Of a stretch of 64,000 nt of DNA, positions 10,821 to 22,229 are shown one piece after another. Every line of letters starts with the position of its first letter. The stretch's first letter is position 1. The notes beneath the pieces were generated by a model. That model made no database searches, was not told where the DNA came from, and worked only from the letters and a program-made list of their open reading frames with translations. Origin of the DNA: Morchella semilibera (lineage: Eukaryota > Ascomycota > Pezizomycetes > Pezizales > Morchellaceae); the NCBI GenBank assembly GCA_009192285.1, contig WBVU01000003.1, positions 1,023,973-1,087,972 on the forward strand, written 5' to 3'. The position numbers and the translations under genes were made by a program.

Positions 10821-13738
10821 ATGAAGTCACTTTTCTTACTACTCCCCGTAGTAGTCTTCAGCTCCCTATCGGCAGCTTCATACACCAAGCCCCCGGTGAT
10901 ACCTCTCTTTGTCCGGAACCCGTACCTCAGCTTATGGCTTAATGCTCGAAGAAACCCATGGGACGGCTGGCCAACATTCTGGCACGGACAGGAGGTTTGA
11001 TTCCCGAGTTAATCGTGCACTGCGCAATAAAGTAACAGGATTATTTACAGATTGGGTTCGGCGTGATTGCTCAAATTCCTGCTACAAACACTGTTTACCC
11101 ACTTGTTGGACGTCCTCAAGACGCTCTACTCCCAGCACATCCAAAGGACGGATATACAGTTAAATTTCCGACCTACACCGGATTTCAGTACGATTCCTCA
11201 ACTACGAACCTGACCTACTCGCTCCCAAATCCGTTGGCGAGCGATGTTCTGGTGACGCTGGTGTTTTCTAGCCCGATCACTCCTGAGAGTACGGAGCGAC
11301 AGGCACTTCCGGCAAGCTATATAGAGGTTATTGTAGAGAGCCAAGTAGATGTTGACGTCTATGTTGATTTGAACGGACGTAAGTGACTAATCCCAAAGCG
11401 TTGTGGTTCTTGTGCCTCACCGCACTTCACCTAACGGATATGAAAGCTAAATTTTACTTCGTGTAGTTTGGGTCACACATGAACGCAAAGCAATTATCCA
11501 GTGGGGTCTCACTCAGGGCGAAAAACTCACGACATGGTCAATTCACAAACAGGACCAGTGGACCTTTGCCGAGATTAGCGATCGCTCTGAATGGGGGACA
11601 CTCCACTTCACTGGCCCTCGGGTATTATTCAACTAAGCAAATTGTTATTCACTTCGCTGACCATCATAGGATGCCACTGTTACATACGAGGCAGGCGTCT
11701 CGGGGCCCCTTCGGCGCCGGTTTTCTCGAAACGCGACCCTTGCGAATACGTATGATACTGCGTTCCGTGAGATCATGAATGAAGAACCTGTATTCGCCTT
11801 CTCCAAGCACTTTGCGCTAGGCGGCAAAAAGAACGCCTCGAAGACCGATTCTGTGCTTTTCACTGTCGCACTTATACAAGACCCCGTTGCGCAGTTTGCA
11901 GCGGCTCGTGGGCTTACTGAGATGCGACCACTCTGGCGGTTCCATCATGCGACAGATACTGACATGATCTCTTACCACTACTTTGACTATCCCAAAGCTT
12001 ATGCCCAAGGCAAAGCCTTTGCAGACAAGGTTATTGCTCATGCTAGAGCTGTAGAGGGAGACACCTATGCAGATATTCTATCCATATCCGCAAGGCAGGT
12101 GATGGGTGCTACCGTGTTTGCTGGCACCCCCGAAAATCCGATTTTATTTTTGAAGGAGATTAGTAGCAACGGGAACTTTCAAACAGTGGACGTTATTTTC
12201 CCAGGATTTACGTTCTTTTTGTATGCGAATCCGAAGTGGCTAGCATATCTACTTGAACCATTATTGGAGCATCAGATGGCCGGATTATACCCCAACAAGT
12301 ACGTATTTCCCTTTGGCATCTAATAGAAACCACAAGGGACTAGGATAAAAATGCTAATATATACGACTGTAGGTACTCGATACACGATCTTGGCGCGCAT
12401 TTCCCTAACGCTACCGGGCATCCTGATGGCAATGACGAGCCAATGCCTGTTGAAGAGTGTGGAAACATGTTGGCGATGGCTCTGGCCTACGTCCAGACGC
12501 TGGATGACGGATCAAAGGCGGGGAAGAAGGCAGCACAGAATTGGATAAATAAGGATGGAAGGTACCGTTTGTGGAAGCAGTGGACAGGCTACTTAACGGA
12601 GTATGGGCTGATCCCCGCTTATCAGCGTATGTGAACTCTCTTCAGTCTGGGCTAAGTCCCCGCCTTAAATTCTCTTGACTAATTTCTAAACAGTGTCTAC
12701 CGATGACTTTGCCGGTCGTCTTGAGAATCAGACCAACCTTGCAATGAAAGCTATTGTCGGTATCAAGGCAATGGCAGAGTTGTCATCGGTAATGGGTAAC
12801 ATGGAGGACGCTGATTACTATCATAATGTCGGCAGATCATATGTCCCAGCCTGGGTTGATTTTGCCCTGTCACGCGATGGATCTCATACCAAACTTGCCT
12901 ATCATCTTTATGGTTCTTGGGGCACTTTATACAATTTATATCCGGACTCTCTTCTTTGCTTTACCCAGAAGGGCGATGACGGTTATATTCCCCACGATAT
13001 CTACCGTAAGCAATCACGCTGGTACTCTGCTGTTCTTCAAAAGTACGGCCTTCCCTTGGATACGCGTCATCTCTACACTAAATCGGATTGGGAAGTCTGG
13101 GCTGCTGCAGTCTCCAGCAAACACACCCGGACTCAGATCTTGGAGTTGATGGGCTTTGGCTTAATGAGACAAAAACAAACCGTCCATTCACAGATCTATA
13201 CGACACTGAAACTAGTGACTTCCCGGGCATTTACTTCATGGCCCGACCAGTCGCTGGTGGTCATTTTGCTCTGTTGGCTCTTGATGATGCTTGCGGCGGT
13301 ACGGGCCTCTCCTTTTTGGAAGACAAGGTTTTCTCTTCCCATGAAAAAGAGAAAGCTTTTTCGGCTGCTATCGATCCTGATGAATCTCGCGCCTATGACC
13401 TCGAGCTCACCGGCACCCCTGTTCATAGTGATAACTTACAAAAGTTCTCGCCGTTCCCACCAGGTGAGGAGGGATGGCCGGAGTCATGCAAGGAGTGGGA
13501 CATCGTACCCCCACCTAAAACGCCGGAGCAAATTGCGGACAAGGACAAGTGGCACCGCAAGATGTATCTGACTAAGCAGTATCTGACCGACGGCATTGGT
13601 TGCTGGTGGAAGGGAGGTTGTGGAGACGATCAGGTGGTGTACACAAGACCAAGCGAAGCCAAATGGGAGTCGGTGGATGAGGTTCAAAGGATCGAAAAGT
13701 GGCTCGAAACAGTGAACGGGCAGACACCGCTCAATTAG
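10821..13738 (+). CDS. Glutaminase A-like secreted protein (DUF4965/DUF5127/DUF1793 family), frame change in last exon
   Basis: Members of this fungal family include glutaminase A, a secreted enzyme that deaminates glutamine. The protein begins MKSLFLLLPVVVFSS, a clear signal peptide. Exons read 10821-10994, 11051-11378, 11467-11621, 11670-12298, 12373-12626 and 12694-13738, with all phases agreeing across the five short introns. Family landmarks in order are the N-terminal block with FWHGQE then IGFGVIAQ, the DUF5127-like middle (DATVTYEAGVSG), the DUF4965 block (GHPDGNDEPMPVEECGNM), and the DUF1793 block (QKYGLPLDTRHLYTKSDWE, then FTDLYDTETSDFPG). Between those last two motifs, at about 13142-13145, the frame shifts by one base with no intron possible. 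The predicted C terminus extends about 130 residues past the usual end. It is either a recent pseudogene or a sequence error. Confidence 0.85.
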
Positions 13739-15145
13739 ATCTTGTGAGGCTTTACAGAAGATCTTGTGGTGATGTGTTGTTGTTTTTGTATCTACCGAGT
13801 GATGCTTTTTGTTTATTGCATGGCGGCCTGTTAGGGGACCCCGGTTTGCATCTAGATCGGGTATCTAGTGTCAGGTGGGGATGTGTGTGTATGTAAGGGT
13901 CATTCTTTTTTTACTAGTTTTGGCTCAAATAAAAGCACTGAAGATCTGCTGTTATTGGACCTGCAGAATTGTTGATGATTACGAGATTGGGAGATCTCAA
14001 CCCTGCCCCTTCGAAGAAAAAGGTGTGAAACCGGCCTGCGCCACAAAATATCTTCTTCCCACTGTTCCAGTCAGGGGCGAGTTAACCCATAAATTACAGC
14101 CTGGAGTTGCTTCTGGTAATCAAGCGTCTACAACCTTATATCCCTATGATATATGTATAGGTGGGGTTATATCCATGGACACCAGAGCTTTTAAAAAAAA
14201 GACCAGGTCGACAGGAGTTGAAAGGTTGATCTAATTAGCCTGCTGGAGACTACCGGTATCGAGAGGAGGGGCAAAGAAATTTATAGTGTAGAATCTTGGG
14301 TGGGGGCACACACAGAAAAAACTGACGAGGTCTGCCCTCTCCAACCAGCTTTTCCCCACTATATTCCAGCGCGGCGTATCAAAGCTTCCTCGAGTTGTAT
14401 AGAACATGACTGGGTTTTGAGGCGTCCGAAAGGAGGTGATGGACAGGGAGGATCTTGGATCAAATGTAGCCGATATTTCTGAAGCCTTCACTAAATGTAC
14501 CTCTTCCCCGACAACAAACTCCGGATCCGTTTGTCCCGCCAGCGTCTATTCTAACATTAATTTGTGAAAGCCTCAGCCTTCTGGCTGCTTTGCTGCGCGG
14601 TTAAGGGGACAATTTCCGTCTGTCGATCTTTTCTTGCAGGTGAGTTGAGAATATAGGGGGCCCTGGTGTGTTTGGCCCGTTTTTGTAATAAGGCTAGGAA
14701 GCAATAAAAAATCTCGAGACATGTTGTACATGGGGGTAAATGGGGGTGTAGTTCCTTCTTGTAGTTTGGTTTCGTGGTCGTAGGGGCGATGCGGAGGTAG
14801 TCTTGAAGCGTTGGTTGGAGTACTGGGAGGACAAAAAAGAGCCAGGCACTAGCAATAGTAGATATAGGCTGTAGCTGGGTTACTGAGTAACAAACGCGGT
14901 TGTACTCTTGAGGGGGGGGGGGGGGTCGCAATCAGCCCTGCTGAATGGCTTTCGATATACCATCAAGGCATTGGTAATTTAGGACCCAGGTAGGGGGTGG
15001 TGATGATGTTGGGCCTGGTGTCGCGGGATGTTTGTTTCGTCGAAGTGGGGGCCAACTTGGTTGTGGAGACATAGGTCACGATATGTCACTCGGTATTGGC
15101 ATTTGTGTAACGGGGCTGAACCTAGGCAAAAAAGTATAGAGGAGT
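13739..15145. other. Intergenic, no gene recognised
   Basis: This is the 3' flank of the glutaminase A-like gene followed by unassigned DNA. A G homopolymer lies at about 14912-14925. I see no further gene before the retrotransposon's target site. Confidence 0.6.
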
Positions 15146-15150
15146 GATTG
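15146..15150. repeat. Target-site duplication GATTG, left copy
   Basis: GATTG directly precedes the 5' LTR and is repeated directly after the 3' LTR at 22623-22627. Five-bp duplications are normal for Gypsy-type integration, and their identity supports a single simple insertion. Confidence 0.9.
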
Positions 15151-15543
15151 TGTTACAGGATTGCTTGGAAGTGCGGTACTGGTAGTACAATGGAATTGTC
15201 CTGGTACGACGGCGCGATGGAAGAGTGACGTACGCCCAGAAGCGGGGTTCGGTTATAACTCGGCAACCACTACCACACCTCATGAGGGGACCCTTGATTA
15301 CCCCACTTCGTAGGAAGTCGGAGCAGTAGCGGAGGCATTGCGGGAGATTTGCTATTGTAGGAGTTAGCGGGTTTAAAGGGGGTTCTTCATGTATAAATAG
15401 CTAGTAGGATTCCCGTCGTCTTAGGGGAATCATCATCCTCTGAAGCGAACGGAATCCGGTCTACAATATTACAAGTTTAAAAGCTACAGAACTATCGCTT
15501 AGCATTAGCCATATCTTAGTGACTTCTGAGATATCCCTTTACA
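15151..15543 (+). repeat. 5' LTR of the Gypsy element
   Basis: It starts TGTTACAGGATTGCTTGG and ends CCCTTTACA, and it matches 22230-22622 along its whole 393-bp length by eye. A TATAAATA box lies at 15392-15399, in the right region for the element's own promoter. Confidence 0.95.
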
Positions 15544-16049
15544 CTATATTGTACCTTATCCGGTCGCATACCCCATGACTGTGGAGAGAGCCATCTACTG
15601 GTACCTCCGCCTCCACGTCGCAATCAGAGACAACCTTTGGACTCTTTGTCCAACTCTGCTCCTACTCTAAGCAAGCCTACTATACTTCTCAAGACAACAC
15701 TTCAAGTACCTTGTGTGATTGCTAGGTACGGATAGTACACGGGCACTCGGTATAAGAAGTAGTGATCAAGAGGATTAGTACATGCTTCGCTTCCCCTGTG
15801 AGACCTCCTTTCTCGTTCCTCGAGGCAGCGCAGAACATCTCTACTGCGGCTACCTCCAACACCAAGGCTTCTTCGCAGAAGCACGCACCATCGCCACCTT
15901 CAAGGAAAGTATCCTTGAGCCCAACTCCACCCCCTCCATCCTCATAACGCTTCGCCAGAACTCTCACAGCTTAGCGCACTCGGTACCTTGGTTCACTCCT
16001 CTACCTTGGTGCATTAACACCCCCGACCTCCCAATCGAATTCTTTAAAG

Positions 16050-18191
16050 ATGTCCCTCCCACTAGCGTTAACCTCGCGGGAAGACCAAGATATGGCGGAA
16101 GCCATCATAGTCCGAGACCGAGACACCGCCATGGCCCAGGCCCATCCCACAATAGCCAGTCGCGCCAGGGATACCCCCGCCACCGAGCTATGGAAGCCAG
16201 CCCCCCTCAAAGCCAAAGCCCCGAAGAAGGTCCGCAAACGAGACCCGAAGAGGATCACACGGAGCTCCGCCAGCATGGACCTCAACCCCTTCGAGACTCC
16301 AACCAGGCAGGCCGCTATTACAGTGAGGCGCTCTGGTTCGGATGGGGATATGAGCGACGCCAGCTACGTGAGCACCTCCTCCATCGGCGAACAATTCTAC
16401 GAGCAGGAGACCCCACGACCCCTCCGAACAGAGGTAATCGTTCAGGGCATGAGAGGTCTCGCAGCTCAGACAGACTTCGCGCTTCAGGCAGAAGCTAGGG
16501 CAAGGGAGCACCAACACGGCCAGGTAGTCCACGGCGGACAACAACTGGTGGGAGAACTACAAGGGAAGTTCCGGGAAGTAGAAGGACACCAAGGGCAGAT
16601 GACCAACGCCCTCAGCACCTTAGCCAGCCAGTTCCAAGCCTATGCGCAAAACCAGCAAACGGAAACTGAGCTAAGGTTCAGACAAATGGCCCTCGAAAAC
16701 GAGCAGCAACGGCAACAAACCCAGGCGCTAGCAGCCTACATACAGGCTCAGCAAGCAGAGAAAAACCTGGAGTTACCCGAGGGACTAGCGGCAACTGTGA
16801 CAGCAGCACAGGCAGTTCCACCACCAAAGCCACCTGCCCCCGTTGCCGACACCATCCAGCCAGAGTTGAGGAAAATGCTAAAGGTAGCCCTGAAAGCATT
16901 TAAGGGAAAGCAGCCACGGGTTGAGTCTGAGAATGACTCCCCAGGAGAAGGAAGGGCACCGCCACCCTCACCCCCAGCCAACAGGAGGAGGAGTAAATCC
17001 CCGTCTCCACCACCCAGAAGATCCTACGGTAAACGTAGGAGGGAGGAGGAGCCTGTACTGGAGAAGGGAGCGGCAGGAAATGGTGGAGGGAATGGTGGGG
17101 GAAGAGGAAGACGGAGGCACAGGAGGGATGAAAGTCCAAGCTCATCGGACTCATCCAGCTCCTCCAATGATGATAGGAGACCAAGGAGGAAACGGGGCAG
17201 GCACCACCGACGAGCAGAGACGCAGTCACCGGTACCCCATAGCCATCGCAAGGGAGAAACCCCTAAGCAGGCTAAGATCCCCTTCTCCGGCAAACCCGAC
17301 GAAGACGTCCGCCACTGGATCGATCGAATGGAGATCCTAATGGACCTCCAACCCCGAGTCACTTGGGACGATAAGACTCGAATCCTTTGGGCCTCCCTGG
17401 AATTCACCGGGAGTGCAGCAAGTTTCTGGCGCAACTTTAAGGAAAGGCTTAGTGTAGAACCTAGGCTCGGTACTTGGGAACGCTTCAAACAGGAACTACG
17501 CATCCAGTATGGTAATCGCACCAGTCAAGAACAGGCCAAGCAGAAGATGGATAATCTCCGTCAAACTGGTCCTATCGACGATTACATCAATGAGATGCAA
17601 AACCTCGAGTGGGATGCTCGAGTTGGCCCAATCGTCATGAAGTCCATGATTCTAACAGGAATAAACTCCACGTTGGAACAGAGACTATCTGCTGCGATTG
17701 AAGAACCATCTGAGTTTCCAGATTGGTTGGCATGGGTTCGAAGGGTGGGAAGAAAAGATGCTGAAGTCAGAGCCCGCCAGAAGATTCTGCGGGGAAGAGA
17801 GCCAGCAAAACCCCAGGATACCCAGAAACCTAAGCACCAGGAATCCAAACACCAGCGACCCCGCCCCCGTAAAAAGGAACGAGAGGCCTCTCCAAACAAA
17901 CCTCGACCAGCTACTGGTAGCCTGGGAGCCACCCAAGCAGAGAAGGACCAATGGACGAAGGAGAACAAATGCCTCCGGTGCGGAAGAGAAGGTCACTGGA
18001 CGAAGGAATGTTACTCGACCTCAAAGGTCAGAATGGCAGGAACGACGGAACGATCAAGTGGGAAAAAGAGGAAAAGAGAGAGTAAGACTTCGAGGACGAA
18101 GGAACCGGAAGGGGAGAGTGAGAAAAGGCAGAAGCTGGGACCTCAAGGCGAGGCATTTAGGGCCAGGATTACGGCACTTGGGGAAGATTAA
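16050..18191 (+). CDS. gag: Gypsy gag-like protein, 713 aa
   Basis: This frame supplies the structural protein of the element. The N-terminal third is glutamine-rich and helical, the middle is rich in arginine, serine and proline, and the region around residues 415-560 has the tryptophan-containing helical pattern of retrotransposon gag proteins. A CCHC zinc knuckle (CLRCGREGHWTKEC) lies at about residues 640-653, followed by a basic lysine/arginine-rich tail. The knuckle binds nucleic acid in this family. The frame lies between the 5' LTR and the pol frame on the same strand. Confidence 0.9.
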   Translation: MSLPLALTSREDQDMAEAIIVRDRDTAMAQAHPTIASRARDTPATELWKPAPLKAKAPKKVRKRDPKRITRSSASMDLNPFETPTRQAAITVRRSGSDGDMSDASYVSTSSIGEQFYEQETPRPLRTEVIVQGMRGLAAQTDFALQAEARAREHQHGQVVHGGQQLVGELQGKFREVEGHQGQMTNALSTLASQFQAYAQNQQTETELRFRQMALENEQQRQQTQALAAYIQAQQAEKNLELPEGLAATVTAAQAVPPPKPPAPVADTIQPELRKMLKVALKAFKGKQPRVESENDSPGEGRAPPPSPPANRRRSKSPSPPPRRSYGKRRREEEPVLEKGAAGNGGGNGGGRGRRRHRRDESPSSSDSSSSSNDDRRPRRKRGRHHRRAETQSPVPHSHRKGETPKQAKIPFSGKPDEDVRHWIDRMEILMDLQPRVTWDDKTRILWASLEFTGSAASFWRNFKERLSVEPRLGTWERFKQELRIQYGNRTSQEQAKQKMDNLRQTGPIDDYINEMQNLEWDARVGPIVMKSMILTGINSTLEQRLSAAIEEPSEFPDWLAWVRRVGRKDAEVRARQKILRGREPAKPQDTQKPKHQESKHQRPRPRKKEREASPNKPRPATGSLGATQAEKDQWTKENKCLRCGREGHWTKECYSTSKVRMAGTTERSSGKKRKRESKTSRTKEPEGESEKRQKLGPQGEAFRARITALGED

Positions 18192-18480
18192 AATATATAA
18201 TGGTTATATTTCTTATGGGATCGATAAGTCACGAGTTTTTTTTATAAGATAAAATTGTACTAGGGCACGGAAATAAAAAATCTCTTTATAAAAACCATAC
18301 TGCGGGAAAGCAATGGCCAATGCCAGAAACCAAGACCCGAATCTAGAAGTTCAGAAATCAGAGGGGCCACACAGATAGCGGACAGAAGACGCACTGCGCA
18401 CTGTTGACTTGCCATAACCCTGTGGAGAGACTGCCAATGCAAAGTAGGAACTCGTGATTAGGGCAAGGTATTCTTTGGGC

Positions 18481-21400
18481 ATGACGTGTCAAAGCTACCC
18501 CGCACTTGGCTATATAAAGGGCCTCATCCGCCTCGAAGGAGAAGAACATAACCATTCTCCTCTACTACTACAACCTACCCATAACACAATGACTACTATT
18601 ACCCGAGAAACCCGCCTCGAGATAGAAATCTCATGGCTCAATCCCAAGACCAACAAATACTTTACCCATGCAGTCCAAGCATTGCTAGACAGCGGCACCG
18701 AGACATGGATTATGTCCTGGAACTGTGTTAAGCAGGCCGATATCCCAATTCAAACTCGCACTACAACTCTCCTCATTAAACAAGCTGATGGCTCACGCAT
18801 GCCACACTCCGGTACTCACATTACCCAACCTCTCACACTCCGCATCGGTAGCCACCTCGATAGGCTAGTCACCTGCGAAATCGGTACCTTTGCTGGAGAA
18901 GATCTCGTCATACCACATCGATGGCTCGAAGAGCATCAACCCACGATACATTGGGGCCAGAACAAGGTCACCTTCAATAGTATCAAATGCCAGATTAAGG
19001 GTTGCATGATGACAGAAGGAGACATGTACGAAGAAGGTTGGCAAGAAAAGGTCGTTAGACTTCTACGACACATGCCGGAACCTGACATGCCTCTTGAGTC
19101 ACACCCTTTCTGGGCACGAAACACGGGAAGCGAGACTCTCGCTAGTGCTATCCCGGAAGAGTTCCAAGACTACGCAGATGTGTTCTCCCCTGAAGGAGCA
19201 GGACGCCTGCCGGAACATAGTGAGTGGGATCATACGATTCCTCTCTTGGACGGAAGCCAACCTCCGTGGGGGCCTATCTATGCATTGTCACCCCCGGAAC
19301 AGAAAGCGTTGAGGGAATACCTGGACGAAATGTTAGCGGCAGGTAAAATTGTCCCATCTTCCAGCCCAGCAGCGGCACCGATCCTCTTCGTCCCTAAACA
19401 GGATGGGTCACTACGGTTATGCGTCGACTACCGCGGCTTAAACTCCGTCACAGTCAAGAACCGGTACCCACTGCCTCTCATGACAGAGCTGGCAGACGCG
19501 ACGAAGGGAGCTCTCTTCTTCACAAAGATCGATCTCAAGAACGGGTACAACCTAGTAAGAATCGCCGAGGGAGAAGAGTGGAAGACAGCTTTCCGGACCA
19601 AATACGGGCACTTCGAATATAGAGTAATGCCTTTCGGCTTGACCAACGCCCCGGCGACGTTCCAGGCAATGGTCAATACCATATTCAAGGACCTGTTAGA
19701 TCAGGGCCTGGTGGTTTACTTGGATGATATCCTGATATATTCCAAGTCTAGAGAAGAGCATGTAGCTCTTGTGCGCAGGGTGCTGGAGCGGCTACGACAA
19801 AACCACCTATTCGGCAACCTGAAAAAGACTGCTTGGTTCCAAACGGAGATAGAATTCCTAGGATTCAAGTTATCAGGTAGCGGTACCCAGGTCTCACCCG
19901 AGAAGGTGAAGGCTATCACTGAGTGGTTGATACCCACAAAGGTGAAGGAGCTTCAATGCTTCCTGGGATTCGCCAACTTTCTAAGGCGGTTCATCTACGG
20001 GTATTCTGCGGTTTGCAGACCCATGACAGATCTCCTCAAGAAAAATGCTGTATGGAAGTGGGGTCGGGAGCAGCAGGATGCTTTTGAGGGGCTCAAGAAG
20101 CTATTTACCACTGCTCCTATCCTCCGACACTACGACGAACATCGCATGGCTGTCCTCGAAACAGATGCCAGCGACTGGGCAGAGGCTGCGGTCCTGTCAC
20201 AGGTGTTCGAAGATGGCAAGTTACATCCGGTGGCTTACCACTCTCGCAAGTTCAACGAGGCCGAAGTCAACTACGAGATCTACGATAAAGAGATGCTCGC
20301 AATAGTTTCCGCCCTCCTGACTTGGAGACATTGGCTGGAAGGTACGGACATACCTATCCAGATCTATTCTGATCACCAAAACCTTCAGTACTTCACAACG
20401 ACCAAGAAGCTGTCAAGAAGGCAGGCCCGTTGGGCTGAAAAGATAGCACCTTTTCACTTCAAGATCCACTTCCGACCAGGCGACAAGAACGGGAAACCTG
20501 ATGCATTAACCAGGCGCCCGGAGTACGCCATGGAAGGGGGAGTAGTTCGAGAGCAGCCAGTAAAAATGCTCCTCTCACCTGAACATTTCGCGGAAAGAAA
20601 CCTCCTCCCCGGACATTTTGCAAGAAGGACACAAGCGAGAATAGAACCTCGTGAAGAAATCCTCTGCAATCACGCATCAGAAGTGCGTCCAGTGGATCAG
20701 TGGGTACACATACCAGGAGTGGGAATGCCTGCGGCTCTGCAGAACTGGTATGAAGAAGAGGGTCGATGGACTCGTAGGATAGTTCCGGATGAACTCCCTG
20801 GAAACGAAGATCCTGAGGACCTGTGGACCCGGCAGACCATCTTGCGGGAGGCTGCAACAGAGTGGGATCCCGATCAGAATACAGCGACTCATGAAGGGCG
20901 CTGGGTAGTGCCTGGGCATGCAGTCAAGCAGGTCATAGAAGACCACCACGACCGGCCCACGGCAGGGCATCTAGGCAGAGATAAAACCTTGGAATTGATT
21001 GACAGGAACTACTGGTGGCCAGGAATGACCACGGATGTAGCCAAATATGTCAGCACGTGCGATGTATGCCAAAGAGCCAAACAGCGACGACGACATATGT
21101 CTCTTCCACAGCCCCTAGAGTTAGCCACGACCCCTTGGTGCGATATCTCCATGGATTTTGTAGTAGAAATGCCCAAGGAGCGGTCAAGTTTCCGGAACGT
21201 CATGGTTGTCGTGGATCGCTTCAGTAAAATGGCACACTTCATCCCAATGACAGGAATCAACGCGGAGCAAACCGCACAAGCCTTCGTCAAAGACATCTGG
21301 CGCTTTCATGGACTCCCGCGATCAATAGTATCGGACCGAGGAACACAGTTCGTGTCAGCTTTCTGGACCACAATCACAGAACGATTAGGGATTCGTAGAA

Positions 21401-22137
21401 GACTCTCGACCTCGTTCCATCCGCAGACAGATGGTCAGACGGAAAGGACTAACCAGCATATGGAGTCCTACCTACGAGCGTTTACGGCCGGCACAGGTAA
21501 GAAGTGGAGAGATCTACTTCCTATCTGCGAATACGCCTATAATAACGCCAAACACTCCTCTACCGGGCAGTCACCATTCTATTGCAACTATGGGTTTCAC
21601 CCTCGCACAGACTGGCCTACGGACGTGGAGATTGAGCAGCTGGATACCGAAGGGAATAACCACCTGGACGAAATTCTCGCCGCCCACGAACTGGCCCGGG
21701 AAACCTTACAACAGACGTACGATAAAATGGCGTCACGACCTGGTCCCGCAGCACAGCAGTTCGAACCAGGGCAGAAGGTCCTGTTAGACACAAGGAACCT
21801 CGGCGGATACAACAAGTGGTCAGATAAGTTCACTGGACCCTTCGAAGTACTAGCGAAGATTGGTAATCGAGCGTACCGACTAGATCTACCAGCAGATTGG
21901 AAGGTTCACAACGTGTTCCATGAGATGCTCCTACGGCCTTATCGAGAGGATTCGGACCCTAATAGGAAGCAGAACACTCGCAAACGGCTGGCAACACCAG
22001 AGCCCCAAGAGGCCCTGGCTGACGAGAATGCCAAACCGGTTATTAGCAACCGTCCTCGCACTCGGAGTCAAGTGACAGTAGCCCCGGAGTCCGGAGCACG
22101 GCAGACTAAGAGGCAGCGACGGTTGACAGAGCAATAA
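18481..22137 (+). CDS. pol: Gypsy pol-like polyprotein (PR-RT-RH-IN)
   Basis: The first ATG of the open frame is at 18481. In order the protein shows an aspartic protease motif (LLDSGTETW), reverse transcriptase with YLDDILIYS, RNase H beginning at LETDASDWAEAAV, the HHCC zinc region of integrase (ending STCDVCQRAK), the integrase core with its acidic residues (SDRGTQFVS), and a GPY/F-type module (FTGPFEVLAKIGNRAYRL) near the C terminus. I see no chromodomain after it, only a basic tail. Domain order places it in Ty3/Gypsy. It is the catalytic half of the element and follows gag on the same strand after a gap of a few hundred bases. Confidence 0.95.
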   Translation: MTCQSYPALGYIKGLIRLEGEEHNHSPLLLQPTHNTMTTITRETRLEIEISWLNPKTNKYFTHAVQALLDSGTETWIMSWNCVKQADIPIQTRTTTLLIKQADGSRMPHSGTHITQPLTLRIGSHLDRLVTCEIGTFAGEDLVIPHRWLEEHQPTIHWGQNKVTFNSIKCQIKGCMMTEGDMYEEGWQEKVVRLLRHMPEPDMPLESHPFWARNTGSETLASAIPEEFQDYADVFSPEGAGRLPEHSEWDHTIPLLDGSQPPWGPIYALSPPEQKALREYLDEMLAAGKIVPSSSPAAAPILFVPKQDGSLRLCVDYRGLNSVTVKNRYPLPLMTELADATKGALFFTKIDLKNGYNLVRIAEGEEWKTAFRTKYGHFEYRVMPFGLTNAPATFQAMVNTIFKDLLDQGLVVYLDDILIYSKSREEHVALVRRVLERLRQNHLFGNLKKTAWFQTEIEFLGFKLSGSGTQVSPEKVKAITEWLIPTKVKELQCFLGFANFLRRFIYGYSAVCRPMTDLLKKNAVWKWGREQQDAFEGLKKLFTTAPILRHYDEHRMAVLETDASDWAEAAVLSQVFEDGKLHPVAYHSRKFNEAEVNYEIYDKEMLAIVSALLTWRHWLEGTDIPIQIYSDHQNLQYFTTTKKLSRRQARWAEKIAPFHFKIHFRPGDKNGKPDALTRRPEYAMEGGVVREQPVKMLLSPEHFAERNLLPGHFARRTQARIEPREEILCNHASEVRPVDQWVHIPGVGMPAALQNWYEEEGRWTRRIVPDELPGNEDPEDLWTRQTILREAATEWDPDQNTATHEGRWVVPGHAVKQVIEDHHDRPTAGHLGRDKTLELIDRNYWWPGMTTDVAKYVSTCDVCQRAKQRRRHMSLPQPLELATTPWCDISMDFVVEMPKERSSFRNVMVVVDRFSKMAHFIPMTGINAEQTAQAFVKDIWRFHGLPRSIVSDRGTQFVSAFWTTITERLGIRRRLSTSFHPQTDGQTERTNQHMESYLRAFTAGTGKKWRDLLPICEYAYNNAKHSSTGQSPFYCNYGFHPRTDWPTDVEIEQLDTEGNNHLDEILAAHELARETLQQTYDKMASRPGPAAQQFEPGQKVLLDTRNLGGYNKWSDKFTGPFEVLAKIGNRAYRLDLPADWKVHNVFHEMLLRPYREDSDPNRKQNTRKRLATPEPQEALADENAKPVISNRPRTRSQVTVAPESGARQTKRQRRLTEQ
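20531..20546 (+). other. Internal copy of the polypurine tract (possible central PPT)
   Basis: TGGAAGGGGGAGTAGT occurs here inside the pol frame and again, identically, at 22215-22230 where it abuts the 3' LTR. The exact 16-nt duplication includes the LTR's first base. In retroelements that have one, a central tract primes a second plus strand. Confidence 0.5.
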
Positions 22138-22214
22138 TCCGATACCTTCCCTCATCATGGCTTTTCCCACAGGGTTTTTCCCATGGAAGGGTTTAACGGT
22201 CGAGGACGACGGCT

Positions 22215-22229
22215 TGGAAGGGGGAGTAG
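22215..22229 (+). other. 3' polypurine tract of the Gypsy element
   Basis: A purine-rich stretch ending exactly at the first base of the 3' LTR, the usual position of the plus-strand primer in LTR retrotransposons. Confidence 0.75.
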
